Source: Oscillospiraceae bacterium | GTDB lineage: Bacteria; Bacillota; Clostridia; Oscillospirales; CAG-272 | NCBI GenBank assembly: GCA_015064155.1 | Contig: SVST01000007.1 | Coordinates: 33,628 to 97,627 of the forward strand | Length of the DNA: 64,000 nucleotides | Reading direction: 5' to 3' | Shown: positions 1-7,690 of the stretch, piece by piece | How the letters are laid out: the number at the start of each line of letters is the position of its first letter | Position numbering within the stretch: the stretch's first letter is position 1 | Made by a program: the position numbers and the translations under genes | The notes under the pieces: model-generated | Database searches by the model: none | Told to the model about the DNA's origin: nothing | The model's input: only the letters and a program-made list of their open reading frames with translations

Positions 1-138
1 CTTTTTCTCCATGTCCTCCAAATAGCTGCGGATGGTTACCTCGGAAACGTCAAACAAACGGCTCAGCTCGGTAACGCGAACCGAATCGTTTTCCTTTAAC
101 AGCTCCGATATTTTTTGCTTTCGTTGTTCTGCGGTCAT
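1..138 (-). CDS. DeoR-type HTH regulator (N-terminus only, runs off window)
   Basis: The first 46 residues of a DNA-binding regulator are visible; the rest lies beyond the left edge. The start codon ends at 138. The segment contains a helix-turn-helix of the DeoR type: ISELLKENDSVRVTELSRLF followed by the recognition helix EVTIRSYLEDME, the usual 'xVTIRRDLxxLE' signature with S-Y in place of R-D. DeoR proteins normally bind DNA with this end and sense a sugar phosphate with the C-terminal domain. It is divergent from the TPI-like/SIS/YjbQ operon that starts at 341, so it is the likely regulator of that operon (inference). Effector unknown because the sensor domain is not in the window. Confidence 0.75.
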   Translation of the reverse strand, partial: MTAEQRKQKISELLKENDSVRVTELSRLFDVSEVTIRSYLEDMEKK

Positions 139-185
139 ATCCTTTTCCTCGCATCCTCGTTGGTGGTTTTACGGTATCTGCTATT

Positions 186-214
186 AGTATACCATGTGCG
201 CGCGTATTTGTCAA
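186..214 (-). promoter_or_regulatory. Promoter for the DeoR-type regulator
   Basis: Read on the minus strand: TTGACA (209-214), 17-base spacer, TATACT (186-191). It lies about 48 bases upstream of the regulator start. Confidence 0.7.
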
Positions 215-280
215 GTCTGCGATTTTCTTTCGTTTTCATTGTGAGATCTCCCAAAAAGAAAGAAAAAGACAAAAATTATC

Positions 281-309
281 TTGACAAGATGACAAAGCTG
301 TTGTATAAT
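281..309 (+). promoter_or_regulatory. Promoter of the TPI-like/SIS/YjbQ operon
   Basis: TTGACA (281-286), 17-base spacer, TATAAT (304-309): a perfect consensus sigma-A promoter 32 bases before the start at 341. It faces away from the regulator promoter at 186-214, and the 66 bases between the two are where an operator would be expected. Confidence 0.8.
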
Positions 310-340
310 AGGAACTGTGAAAAATTGTAAAAAGGGCGGT

Positions 341-1048
341 ATGTATATGTATCAAGGATTTAAGATCAACCCTCCGTTTTTTGAGGTGGGACCCAAGGCA
401 ATTATTTGGGGCGAGGAAATGCTGGCACTGGCAAAGGTGATCGACAAAACGGCTATGAAGTACGACGTTGACATCATCGTTACGCCGCAGTATACCGACA
501 TCAAGCTGCTTGCCGACAACACCGAGCGCATTTTGGTTTTTGCACAGCACATGGATGCACTGGTGCCGGGACGCGGCTTGGGAAGCGTACTTCCCGAGGC
601 GGTGAAAGCTGCGGGTGCCGTGGGCGTTATGCTCAACCATGCAGAGAAGCCTTTGGATATGGAAACGCTGGAAAAAACGATTCGCCGTGCCGATGAGGTG
701 GGGCTGGCAACCATCGTTTGTGCAGATACGGTGGAGGACGTGAAGCGGATTGCACACATGGCCCCCAACCTAATCGTTGCCGAGCCCACTGATCTGATCG
801 GAACGGGTACCACGAGTGATTCCAATTACGTGATCGAAACGATCAAGACCGTTCGTGACATCAACCCCGACATTATGGTGCTTCAGGGGGCGGGAATCTC
901 CAACGGACAAGACGTTTACAACACCATCAAGCTGGGTGCGCAGGCAACCGGCTCGACCAGCGGTATTCTCAAGGCGGCAGATCCCTACGCAATGGTTGAG
1001 GAGATGATCTACAACCTGAGAAAAGCGTGGGATGAGCTTCACCCCTAA
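341..1048 (+). CDS. Triosephosphate isomerase-like TIM barrel (archaeal-type), catalytic Lys absent
   Basis: A 235-residue TIM barrel that follows archaeal-type triosephosphate isomerase along its whole length. Seen: the histidine segment LNHAEK, the catalytic glutamate region VAEPTDLIGTGT, and the phosphate-binding segment GAGISNGQDV. In archaeal TPI the N-terminal strand carries N-x-K (INFKTY or INYKTY); here it reads INPPFFEVGPKA, so the lysine position is proline. Known: that lysine is needed for triose-phosphate isomerisation. Inference: the enzyme may act on a different substrate, or not be an isomerase. Start: ATG at 341 sits 5-6 bases after AAAGGGCGG; ATG at 347 is a close alternative and a GTG at 317 lacks an SD. 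First gene of an operon with a SIS-domain protein (15-base gap) and a YjbQ-family protein. Confidence 0.7.
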   Translation: MYMYQGFKINPPFFEVGPKAIIWGEEMLALAKVIDKTAMKYDVDIIVTPQYTDIKLLADNTERILVFAQHMDALVPGRGLGSVLPEAVKAAGAVGVMLNHAEKPLDMETLEKTIRRADEVGLATIVCADTVEDVKRIAHMAPNLIVAEPTDLIGTGTTSDSNYVIETIKTVRDINPDIMVLQGAGISNGQDVYNTIKLGAQATGSTSGILKAADPYAMVEEMIYNLRKAWDELHP

Positions 1049-1063
1049 AAAAGGCGGTGCAAC

Positions 1064-1660
1064 ATGAAGAAGGAAAGCTTACAAGCGGCAAAGACCGCGT
1101 ATGGAATTGAGGCGGAATGCTTGCAAAATATGCTGTCGTATTTTGACGAGGACGCATTTTCCGCGGCGGTTGAGCTGCTCAAAGATGCACCGCGTATCGG
1201 CGCATCGGGCTGCGGTCATTCGGGAATTATCTGTCAGCATTTTGCGCACCTGATGTGCTGCATTGAGCGTCCCGCACGCTTTGTTTCGCCTGCCGAGGCA
1301 ATTCACGGTGCCACCGGCTTTTTGCAAGAGGGGGACGTGATGCTGCTTGCCTCTCGCGGCGGAAAGACGGCGGAGCTGTTGCCGATTCTGGATATCTGCA
1401 AACGAAAGGGAATCCGCGTGATTACGGTCACCGAAAATCTGGAGTCCCCCTTGGCTACCGGTGCTGACGTGGTATTGAAGCAATATGTCAATCGCGAAAC
1501 CGACAAATACAATTCGCAGGGAACCACCTCGTCCACCGCGCTTTGCATGATCTTCCACGCTCTGCAAACCGCGTTGATTGAGGAAACCGATTACAAAAAC
1601 GAGCAATTCGCCGTGATTCATCCCGGCGGTGCCGTTGGCGAACGCCTGAACAAGAAATAA
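1064..1660 (+). CDS. SIS-domain sugar-phosphate isomerase-like protein
   Basis: A 198-residue single SIS domain, the fold of KpsF/GutQ (arabinose-5-phosphate isomerase) and HxlB (6-phospho-3-hexuloisomerase), without the CBS pair that KpsF carries. Seen: the first phosphosugar loop GASGCGHSGII (about residues 46-56), the second LLASRGGKTAELL (about 92-104), and a C-terminal VIHPGGAVGERLN typical of the KpsF/GutQ group. Second gene of the operon, 15 bases after the TPI-like gene and 36 before the YjbQ-like gene. Likely role (inference): aldose-ketose isomerisation of a sugar phosphate in the same pathway as its neighbours. Specific substrate cannot be read from the sequence. Confidence 0.8.
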   Translation: MKKESLQAAKTAYGIEAECLQNMLSYFDEDAFSAAVELLKDAPRIGASGCGHSGIICQHFAHLMCCIERPARFVSPAEAIHGATGFLQEGDVMLLASRGGKTAELLPILDICKRKGIRVITVTENLESPLATGADVVLKQYVNRETDKYNSQGTTSSTALCMIFHALQTALIEETDYKNEQFAVIHPGGAVGERLNKK

Positions 1661-1696
1661 GAAACTAAAAAACACATAAACAAGGAGATTGAAATC

Positions 1697-2317
1697 ATGG
1701 AATTTAAGGTTTATCAAAAAGAGCTTGAGCTGCAGTCCAGAGGTTGGATTCCGACCTTCCACGACATTTCCAAAGAGGTAAACGAGATCGTTGCCGCATC
1801 GGGCATTAAGAACGGTACGGTTGCAATCGTATCTCACCACACTACCTGCTCGGTTATGGTCCAGGAATGCTCTCACGATATCGACAGCTTTGACTTGGAG
1901 TATCTCCAGCACGACCTGCTCGACATCATGAGAAAGATGATCCCCGATTTTGCAGAGGAGCATCAGTACCGTCATCCCGGTCCGATCCATGCGCAGTTCG
2001 GCAGATACGTAAACGAGCCCGGTGACTACTCCAGCATGAACACAGACGGACATCTGCGCAGCGTATTCTTCGGCAGAAGCGAAACTATGACCATCAAGGA
2101 CGGCGTTCTGGATGGCGGATTGTTCGCGCACGTTTACTTCATCGACTGGGACCACGTCATTGCGCGTCGCAGACAGGTGAACATCACGGTTATGGGTACG
2201 ACCGAGGACGTTGAGGACAGAAAGTGGAACGGCGGCGAGGTGATCAACACCCGTCACAAGTTTACCGAAGAAGAAAAGGCATACGATCTGCACTATGATC
2301 TGCAGTTGAAGCGCTGA
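1697..2317 (+). CDS. YjbQ/UPF0047 family protein (long form)
   Basis: A 206-residue member of the YjbQ family, whose members form trimers, bind metal and have weak thiamine-phosphate synthase activity. Seen: HHTTCSVMVQE (residues about 57-67, family HTTAAV-x-INE), a conserved central histidine region and the long C-terminal signature GHLRSVFFGRSETMTIKDG followed by DGGLFAHVYFIDWDHVIARRR. The protein is about 60 residues longer than the usual ~140, the extra being mostly in an insert around residues 70-110 and an extended end. Third gene of the operon; good SD (AAGGAGATTG) before ATG 1697. Function in this operon unknown; the company of sugar-phosphate enzymes argues for a carbohydrate role rather than thiamine synthesis. 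Confidence 0.75.
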   Translation: MEFKVYQKELELQSRGWIPTFHDISKEVNEIVAASGIKNGTVAIVSHHTTCSVMVQECSHDIDSFDLEYLQHDLLDIMRKMIPDFAEEHQYRHPGPIHAQFGRYVNEPGDYSSMNTDGHLRSVFFGRSETMTIKDGVLDGGLFAHVYFIDWDHVIARRRQVNITVMGTTEDVEDRKWNGGEVINTRHKFTEEEKAYDLHYDLQLKR

Positions 2318-2350
2318 TTCCGATTCTTGATCGGATTGATCAAAAAAAGA

Positions 2351-2390
2351 GATACGGTTTTGTGAATTTTGCAGAACCGTATTTCTTTTT
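2351..2390 (+). terminator. Rho-independent terminator after the YjbQ-like gene
   Basis: ATACGGTTTTG pairs with CAGAACCGTAT (one G-U pair, loop of about 9), followed by TTCTTTTTG. It closes the first operon. Confidence 0.75.
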
Positions 2391-2400
2391 GCCTTTTTCC

Positions 2401-2430
2401 TTGACAGACCGGATTTGAGTGTGCTATAAT
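2401..2430 (+). promoter_or_regulatory. Promoter of the repeat-bearing SGNH lipoprotein
   Basis: TTGACA (2401-2406), 18-base spacer, TATAAT (2425-2430) with an extended TGC just before the -10. Start codon is 49 bases downstream. Confidence 0.75.
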
Positions 2431-2479
2431 GAATCTATTAAAACAAGTTCGCCGAGCTCGGTGAAAGAAAGGACTTTTT

Positions 2480-4411
2480 ATGAAACGCTATTTCAAAAGA
2501 TTCATGCTTTTCGTTTGCGTGCTGACGGTGTTTTCCTTGGTGCTGACGGCATGTGGAAACGATGACAAGCCGGCAGAAACGACCGAGGTGCCCGCAAGCT
2601 CCGCAGAAACTCCCGCGTCTTCCGTAGAGGAGCCCGCGTCTTCCGTAGAGGAGCCCGCGTCTTCCGTTGAAGAGCCCGAGTCCTCCGTTGAAGAGCCCGC
2701 GTCTTCCGTAGAAGAGCCCGCGTCTTCCGTAGAGGAGCCCGCGTCTTCCGATGAAGAGCCCGCGTCCTCCGTAGAAGAGCCCGCGTCTTCCGTTGAAGAA
2801 CCCGCGTCCTCCGTAGAAGAGCCCGCGTCTTCCGATGAAGAGCCCGCGTCTTCCGATGAAGAGCCCGCGTCTTCCGTAGAAGAGCCCGAGTCTTCCGTAG
2901 AGGAGCCCGCGTCTTCCGTAGAGGAGCCCGCGTCTTCCGTTGAAGAGCCCGCGTCTTCCGATGAAGAGCCCGCGTCTTCCGTAGAGGAGCCTGCGTCTTC
3001 CGTAGAGGAGCCTGCGTCTTCCGTAGAGGAGCCCGCGTCTTCCGTAGAGGAGCCCGAGTCTTCCGTTGAAGAGCCCGAGTCATCCGTTGAGGAGCCCGCG
3101 TCTTCCGATGAAGAGCCCGCGTCCTCCGTAGAAGAGCCCGCGTCTTCCGTTGAGGAGCCCGAGTCCTCCGTTGAAGAGCCCGCATCTTCCGTTGAAGAGC
3201 CCGAGTCTTCCGTTGAAGAGCCCGCGTCTTCCGTTGAGGAGCCCGAAAGCTCCGGTGATGAGCCAACGATCGAACCGACCGTGCCGACCTTGTTGTTGGG
3301 CGACTTTGATATCTCCGATTACGTCATCATTTACGAAACGCCTGCGGAAAGATCCCAGATGGGGGCTTACTGGAGAGATGAGTACGATAGCGGTAAGGTA
3401 ACGGCAACCCGTTTGGCAGAGATGATTCAAGCCAAGTTCGGTGTGGAATTGAAGGTATATCGCGATAAGACGCGTGCTGTCGGCTCACACGAAATTCTGA
3501 TTGGAAAAACCAACCGTACCGAATCCTCCTGCGATGCTGTAACCGCCTTGACCGATGATGATTTCTACATCGGTATGCAAGGGGAAAAGCTGGTGATCTG
3601 CGGCGGTGTTGCAGGCTCGACCTACCACGCGCTCGACAACCTGGAGGCTTATTTTGCAACCACGGTCGAAAACAGCGCGTACGCGATTGACGAGAGCTCC
3701 GAGCTTTCCGGCAGCTACCATCTGCAGCGCATCGCAATGCTCGGCGACAGCATTACCTACGGCGCGTTGGCTACCAACTACACCACCAACGGTGCTTTGC
3801 TGGGATACCCCAATCAGGTTGGCAGAATGTATTGGCAGGAATGCACGGTAACCGTATATGCACAGCCCGGTGTTTGTATGCGCCAGGATCTCAGCGGCTT
3901 TGTTACCATTCAGCTTTGGACCAACTTTAAGTTGGATCTTGTGAAGAAAGGCTATGACATCGTGCTGATTATGCTGGGCACGAACGACAGCTATACCGAT
4001 ACCAAAACCGGTGATACCTGGGACGGCGTTTGGACCGATGCCGATGATACCGCTTTCCTCAACAGCGTTGAGCTGATGGCAAAGACCATCAAACGCTACT
4101 CTCCCGACACGGAAATGGTTCTTATGAATTGCCCCGTATACTATCGCACTGCGGCAACGCACGCAAGCCATTATCACTCCTCGCCTCGCGTGCTTGCCCT
4201 GCAAAAGCAGGCTGCTCTCGATCTGCGGGAAAAGGGCTATAACATTCACTTCTATGATATGAATGCTTATACCACCGACAATACGACGGCTTCTCAGTTC
4301 CCGGACCTTTTGCATCCCGGTGACGAGGGTCATGAAATCATCGCAAAGGGTGTTGTAGACATGATCAAGCTGCTCCTGGAGGGCAAAACCGATAAATATC
4401 TGATCAACTGA
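2480..4411 (+). CDS. Surface lipoprotein: 7-residue repeat stalk, GH-accessory-like domain, SGNH hydrolase
   Basis: A 643-residue exported lipoprotein. Residues 1-25 are a signal peptide ending in the lipobox LTAC, so Cys25 should be lipidated by Lgt (gene at 13437). Residues about 39-262 are 32 copies of a seven-residue unit, (A/E)SS(V/D)EEP, an acidic, proline-rich stalk. Residues about 270-410 resemble the small N-terminal alpha/beta domain found ahead of GH67/DUF4838-type glycosidases (EILIGKTNR, KLVICGGVAGSTYHALD). Residues 415-643 are an SGNH/GDSL hydrolase: block I MLGDSITYG (Ser about 422), block III MLGTNDSY, block V DLLHPGDEGH (Asp and His of the triad). Likely role: deacylating or deacetylating a polysaccharide outside the membrane (inference). 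SD AGAAAGGA before ATG 2480. Single-gene unit. Confidence 0.85.
   Translation: MKRYFKRFMLFVCVLTVFSLVLTACGNDDKPAETTEVPASSAETPASSVEEPASSVEEPASSVEEPESSVEEPASSVEEPASSVEEPASSDEEPASSVEEPASSVEEPASSVEEPASSDEEPASSDEEPASSVEEPESSVEEPASSVEEPASSVEEPASSDEEPASSVEEPASSVEEPASSVEEPASSVEEPESSVEEPESSVEEPASSDEEPASSVEEPASSVEEPESSVEEPASSVEEPESSVEEPASSVEEPESSGDEPTIEPTVPTLLLGDFDISDYVIIYETPAERSQMGAYWRDEYDSGKVTATRLAEMIQAKFGVELKVYRDKTRAVGSHEILIGKTNRTESSCDAVTALTDDDFYIGMQGEKLVICGGVAGSTYHALDNLEAYFATTVENSAYAIDESSELSGSYHLQRIAMLGDSITYGALATNYTTNGALLGYPNQVGRMYWQECTVTVYAQPGVCMRQDLSGFVTIQLWTNFKLDLVKKGYDIVLIMLGTNDSYTDTKTGDTWDGVWTDADDTAFLNSVELMAKTIKRYSPDTEMVLMNCPVYYRTAATHASHYHSSPRVLALQKQAALDLREKGYNIHFYDMNAYTTDNTTASQFPDLLHPGDEGHEIIAKGVVDMIKLLLEGKTDKYLIN
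2594..3265 (+). repeat. In-frame 21-bp tandem repeat, about 32 copies
   Basis: Coding repeat of unit (gcg/gag)-tct-tcc-(gta/gtt/gat)-gaa-gag-ccc. Copies differ at synonymous positions (gta/gtt, gaa/gag, tct/tcc) and by A-to-E and V-to-D swaps. Copy number is expected to vary between strains. Confidence 0.95.
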
Positions 4412-4428
4412 ATATAGGTGAATATAGG

Positions 4429-4482
4429 CTCTCCCGACAGCCCCAAAGCGGTTTGTCGGGAGAGCTTCTGCTTTGGGAGAGG
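4429..4482 (+). terminator. Terminator-like hairpin with possible H-type pseudoknot
   Basis: GCTCTCCCGACA (4429-4440) pairs perfectly with TGTCGGGAGAGC (4454-4465). The loop contains CCCAAAGC (4442-4449), which is complementary to GCTTTGGG (4470-4477) just 3' of the stem, so a pseudoknot or a switch is possible. The T-run after the stem is poor (TTCTGCTTTG), so termination strength is uncertain. Confidence 0.55.
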
Positions 4483-4506
4483 ATGCGAAATTGCCCAAAA
4501 TATTCC

Positions 4507-4535
4507 TTGACAAGGGATATAAAGTGTGATATAAT
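4507..4535 (+). promoter_or_regulatory. Promoter of the MFS permease
   Basis: TTGACA (4507-4512), 17-base spacer, TATAAT (4530-4535) with extended TGA. Start codon 4573 lies 37 bases downstream. Confidence 0.8.
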
Positions 4536-4572
4536 AAGCTGTTCATTCAAGATAAGAAAAGAGGATTCATCT

Positions 4573-5853
4573 ATGTCGAACAGTTTGATTCGTCCAAGGG
4601 CAAGAGGCATTGCGTGGATGCTGACCTTGGTGTATTTTGCAAGCTATTTCATGCGAATCAATTTTGCCGTGATGATCGTTAAGGTTTGCGCGGATATGAA
4701 CAAGGCGGAAACCGATCTCGCGATCGTTTTGACGATGCTGACCATTTCATACGGCTTGGGACAGATTATCAACGGCTTTTTGGGCGATAAAATCAAGCCC
4801 CAGTATATGCTGTCCTTCGGACTTGGTTTGGCGGTGATCTGCAACGTTTGCATGGCTTTCGCGCAAGCCATTCCGCTGATGATGGCGGTTTGGTGCGTCA
4901 ACGGCTTTGCGCATTCCATGCTTTGGCCGCCCATCGTTCGCTTGATGTCGGGCTATCTCACCAACGATGAATACAGCTACGCAGCCGTTCGCGTTTCTTG
5001 GGGCTCTTCGTTTGCAACCATTCTCTTGTATCTTCTGTGCCCCGCGCTCTTGATGGCAATCTCGTGGCGGCACGTGATTCTTGCCTGCGCAGCAATCGGT
5101 GCTGTGATTTTGGTGGTTTGGCAGATTCTTCACGTACGACTGTTTGATCAGCCGCTGTCCCCCGTGGTTTCTTCGAACCGTGCCGAGAAGACCAAGACGG
5201 TTGGCGAGAAGCTTCCGCGCTACGTTCTTTTTGCCATTCCCATGATTATGCTGGGGATCGTTTTGCAGGGCTCGCTTCGCGACGGTGTGACCGACTGGAT
5301 GCCGTCCATTCTGCACGCTCGGTTTGATCTTCCCGCAGAAAATGCGATTTTGTATACCGTGATTCCCGCGATTTTCAGTGTGTTCAGCTTTATGGGCTTT
5401 GATCTGTTGCATCGGAAGCTGTTTCGTAACGAGGTGACTTGTGCAACCGTGATTTTCGTCGGCTCGGCTATCAGCGCACTTTTGCTTGCATGCTCGGATA
5501 TGTGGTTCCGGGTTCCTGCCATCGCAATTCTTTTGATGGCGTTGATCATTGCTTGCATGCACGGTATCAATCTGATGCTGATCACCGTGGTTCCCAAACG
5601 GTTTTTGAAAACCGGTAAGGTTTCTACCATGTCGGGTATCTTGAATGCTTGTACATACGTCGGTGCATCGATTTCGGTGTACGGCTTTGCCGCCCTGAAG
5701 GAGCATTTCGACTGGACGTTCGTCTTTTTCTTGTGGTTTGGCATTTCTGCCGCAGGTGCTGTGGTTTGCGGTGCGATTGCGCCCGTATGGAAGAAATTCA
5801 GAAGAGAATATGCCGATACACCGCTTTCCACCGAGGAAGAAGACCCCAAATAA
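4573..5853 (+). CDS. MFS transporter, organophosphate/sugar-phosphate permease-like
   Basis: A 426-residue integral membrane protein with about twelve hydrophobic segments and a central hydrophilic loop near residues 195-215. The opening YFASYFMRINFAVMIVKV and the loop 2-3 segment INGFLGDKIKPQYML resemble the OPA branch (GlpT/UhpT), which exchanges organic phosphates or related anions. Start: ATG 4573 with GAGG 8 bases upstream, 37 bases after its own promoter; the upstream 40 in-frame residues would precede that promoter and are not coding. A VOC-family gene follows after 20 bases and is probably co-transcribed. Substrate unknown. Confidence 0.8.
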   Translation: MSNSLIRPRARGIAWMLTLVYFASYFMRINFAVMIVKVCADMNKAETDLAIVLTMLTISYGLGQIINGFLGDKIKPQYMLSFGLGLAVICNVCMAFAQAIPLMMAVWCVNGFAHSMLWPPIVRLMSGYLTNDEYSYAAVRVSWGSSFATILLYLLCPALLMAISWRHVILACAAIGAVILVVWQILHVRLFDQPLSPVVSSNRAEKTKTVGEKLPRYVLFAIPMIMLGIVLQGSLRDGVTDWMPSILHARFDLPAENAILYTVIPAIFSVFSFMGFDLLHRKLFRNEVTCATVIFVGSAISALLLACSDMWFRVPAIAILLMALIIACMHGINLMLITVVPKRFLKTGKVSTMSGILNACTYVGASISVYGFAALKEHFDWTFVFFLWFGISAAGAVVCGAIAPVWKKFRREYADTPLSTEEEDPK

Positions 5854-5873
5854 CCGATTGAGAAAGGAATTGA

Positions 5874-6293
5874 ATGATGATGAATCAGTTGCCGAGAACA
5901 AAGGGAATCCACCACGTTGCGCTGAAAGCCGCGGGGTTGGAATCGTTTCAAAAAATGATACGCTTTTATCATGAACTGTTGGGAATGCCGATCGTACGGA
6001 CGTGGGGCGAGGGAGATTCCTCCGCCGCGATGCTTGATACGGGTGACGGGGCTGTGCTGGAGTTGTTTGCCAATGCGCCCGACGTGCTTGGCGCGGGTGC
6101 GCTTCGCCACATTGCGTTTGCTTGCGACGATCCTGACGCTGCCATTGAGCGCGTTCGCCGTGAGGGGTATACGGTAACGATGGAGCCTAAGGATATTGTC
6201 ATTCCCTCATGTCCTCCTTACCCTGCAAGAATTGCCTTTTGCATCGGACCCGTAGGGGAGGAAGTCGAATTTTTCTGCGTCAAGGAGCAGTAA
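5874..6293 (+). CDS. VOC family (glyoxalase-fold) protein
   Basis: A 139-residue single-module pair of beta-alpha-beta-beta-beta units. Seen: GIHHVALKAAGLESFQKMIRF near the start, with the metal-ligand histidine in HHVAL, VLELFAN (glutamate ligand) in the first repeat, LRHIAFACDD opening the second (second histidine), and EEVEFF near the end (second glutamate). All four classical glyoxalase ligands appear to be present. SD AGAAAGGA precedes three consecutive ATG codons; the first (5874) was taken. Probably co-transcribed with the permease upstream. Reaction unknown: the fold serves lactoylglutathione lyases, epimerases and dioxygenases alike. Confidence 0.8.
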   Translation: MMMNQLPRTKGIHHVALKAAGLESFQKMIRFYHELLGMPIVRTWGEGDSSAAMLDTGDGAVLELFANAPDVLGAGALRHIAFACDDPDAAIERVRREGYTVTMEPKDIVIPSCPPYPARIAFCIGPVGEEVEFFCVKEQ

Positions 6294-6370
6294 GCTGCAC
6301 GGTCGGTGTTGGCTTTACAAAAATTCCCTTTCAAAAAGAGAAATTTTTTTATTTGAAATTGCATTTTTTC

Positions 6371-6399
6371 TTGACAAAGCGGAAAAAAGAGTTTATAAT
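6371..6399 (+). promoter_or_regulatory. Promoter of the CofE-like ligase gene
   Basis: TTGACA (6371-6376), 17-base spacer, TATAAT (6394-6399). The leader contains an 8-bp hairpin, TGCAAGAA (6432-6439) with TTCTTGCA (6449-6456), ending two bases before the ribosome binding site. Confidence 0.8.
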
Positions 6400-6476
6400 A
6401 GTAAGGTAATGATCCAGTACAATCTATTTTTTGCAAGAAAGATTTATTTTCTTGCATAGGGAAAGGTTTGAAAACA

Positions 6477-7682
6477 ATGAAAACAAATGATCGTAAGGTT
6501 GGTACGGTTTCCCGCGGTATTCGTTGTCCGATTATTCGCGAAGGCGATGATCTCGCTGCTATCGTAACCGATAGCGTTTTGGAAGCTGCTGAATCCGATG
6601 GCTTCTCTCTTTGTGACCGCGACGTCATTTCGATGACGGAGTCGATCGTTGCGCGTGCACAGGGGAACTATGCGACTGTTGATGATATTGCTGCCGATGT
6701 GAAGGCAAAGCTTGGCGGCGGAACGATTGGCGTTATTTTCCCGATCTTTTCAAGAAATCGCTTTTCGATTTGCTTGCGCGGAATTGCAAAGGGCGCAAAG
6801 AAGATCGTGCTGATGCTGGGATATCCCTCCGACGAGGTTGGAAACTCGATGATCACCCTCGATCAGCTTGACGAGGCAGGCGTGAACCCCTATAGCGACG
6901 TTCTGACGCTGGAGCGTTACCGTGAACTGTTCGGAAACGATACCAAGCTGGAGTTTACGGGCGTTGACTACGTGGAATATTACGGCGAGCTGATTCGGTC
7001 CTGCGGTACCGAGGTGGAAATCATTTTTGCAAACCAAGCCAAAACGATCTTGAACTATACCGATTGTGTTCTGACTTGTGATATTCACACCCGTGCACGT
7101 ACCAAGCGCATTCTGAAGGCTGCAGGTGCGAAGATCGTTTGCGGATTGGACGATATTTTGAATGCTCCCGTGAACGGCAGCGGATGCAATGAGCAGTACG
7201 GTCTGCTTGGATCTAATAAGTCTACCGAGGATAAGGTAAAGCTGTTCCCGCGCTATTGTCAGCCTTTGGTAGAAGAGGTTCAGGCACGTATTCTGGAAAG
7301 AACCGGAAAGCACGTGGAGGTTATGGTCTACGGTGACGGTGCGTTCAAGGATCCCAAGGGAAAGATTTGGGAGCTGGCTGACCCCGTGGTATCTCCTGCC
7401 TTTACCGACGGCTTGATCGGTACGCCGAACGAATTGAAGCTGAAGTATCTTGCCGACAACGACTATAAGGATCTTTCGGGCGAGGCGCTGAAAAAGGCGA
7501 TCTCCGAGAGCATTCGTTCCAAGGACGGTTCGTCTTTGGTTGGTAACATGGCAGCGCAGGGTACAACTCCTCGCCAGCTCACCGACTTGATCGGTTCGCT
7601 GTGCGACCTGACCAGCGGATCGGGTGACAAGGGTACTCCCGTCGTTTTGGTGCAGGGCTACTTTGATAATTACACGAACTGA
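6477..7682 (+). CDS. CofE-like gamma-glutamyl ligase family protein
   Basis: A 401-residue protein of the coenzyme F420-0:L-glutamate ligase family (PF01996). Seen: the opening RGIRCPIIREGDDLAAIV, DRDVISMTESIVARAQG (about residues 44-60, the family's 'DVvvvtqkivSkaeG'), and VMVYGDGAFKDPKGKIWELADP near the middle-to-end. True CofE adds glutamates to F420. Clostridia carry many paralogues without making F420, and no cofC, cofD or cofG/H is seen here, so the substrate is probably different. It is longer than archaeal CofE (~250). Start: ATG 6477 is 10 bases after AGGGAAAGG; the TTG at 6468 is too close to it. Single gene with its own promoter and terminator. Confidence 0.75.
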   Translation: MKTNDRKVGTVSRGIRCPIIREGDDLAAIVTDSVLEAAESDGFSLCDRDVISMTESIVARAQGNYATVDDIAADVKAKLGGGTIGVIFPIFSRNRFSICLRGIAKGAKKIVLMLGYPSDEVGNSMITLDQLDEAGVNPYSDVLTLERYRELFGNDTKLEFTGVDYVEYYGELIRSCGTEVEIIFANQAKTILNYTDCVLTCDIHTRARTKRILKAAGAKIVCGLDDILNAPVNGSGCNEQYGLLGSNKSTEDKVKLFPRYCQPLVEEVQARILERTGKHVEVMVYGDGAFKDPKGKIWELADPVVSPAFTDGLIGTPNELKLKYLADNDYKDLSGEALKKAISESIRSKDGSSLVGNMAAQGTTPRQLTDLIGSLCDLTSGSGDKGTPVVLVQGYFDNYTN

Positions 7683-7690
7683 TGAAACCA

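Noticed and set aside
1079..2293. A 404-residue minus-strand open frame
   Set aside because: It lies antisense to the SIS and YjbQ genes, has no SD and an unnatural composition; it is a shadow of codon bias.
2594..3265. CRISPR-like tandem array
   Set aside because: The 21-bp units are contiguous, in frame and without spacers; no cas gene is present.
2502..3266. Minus-strand Arg/Ala/Leu repeat frame over the lipoprotein stalk
   Set aside because: Shadow of the 21-bp coding repeat; the plus-strand product has a signal peptide and catalytic domain.
6477..7682. Evidence that the organism makes coenzyme F420
   Set aside because: The family has many paralogues in non-F420 Clostridia, and no other pathway gene is present.
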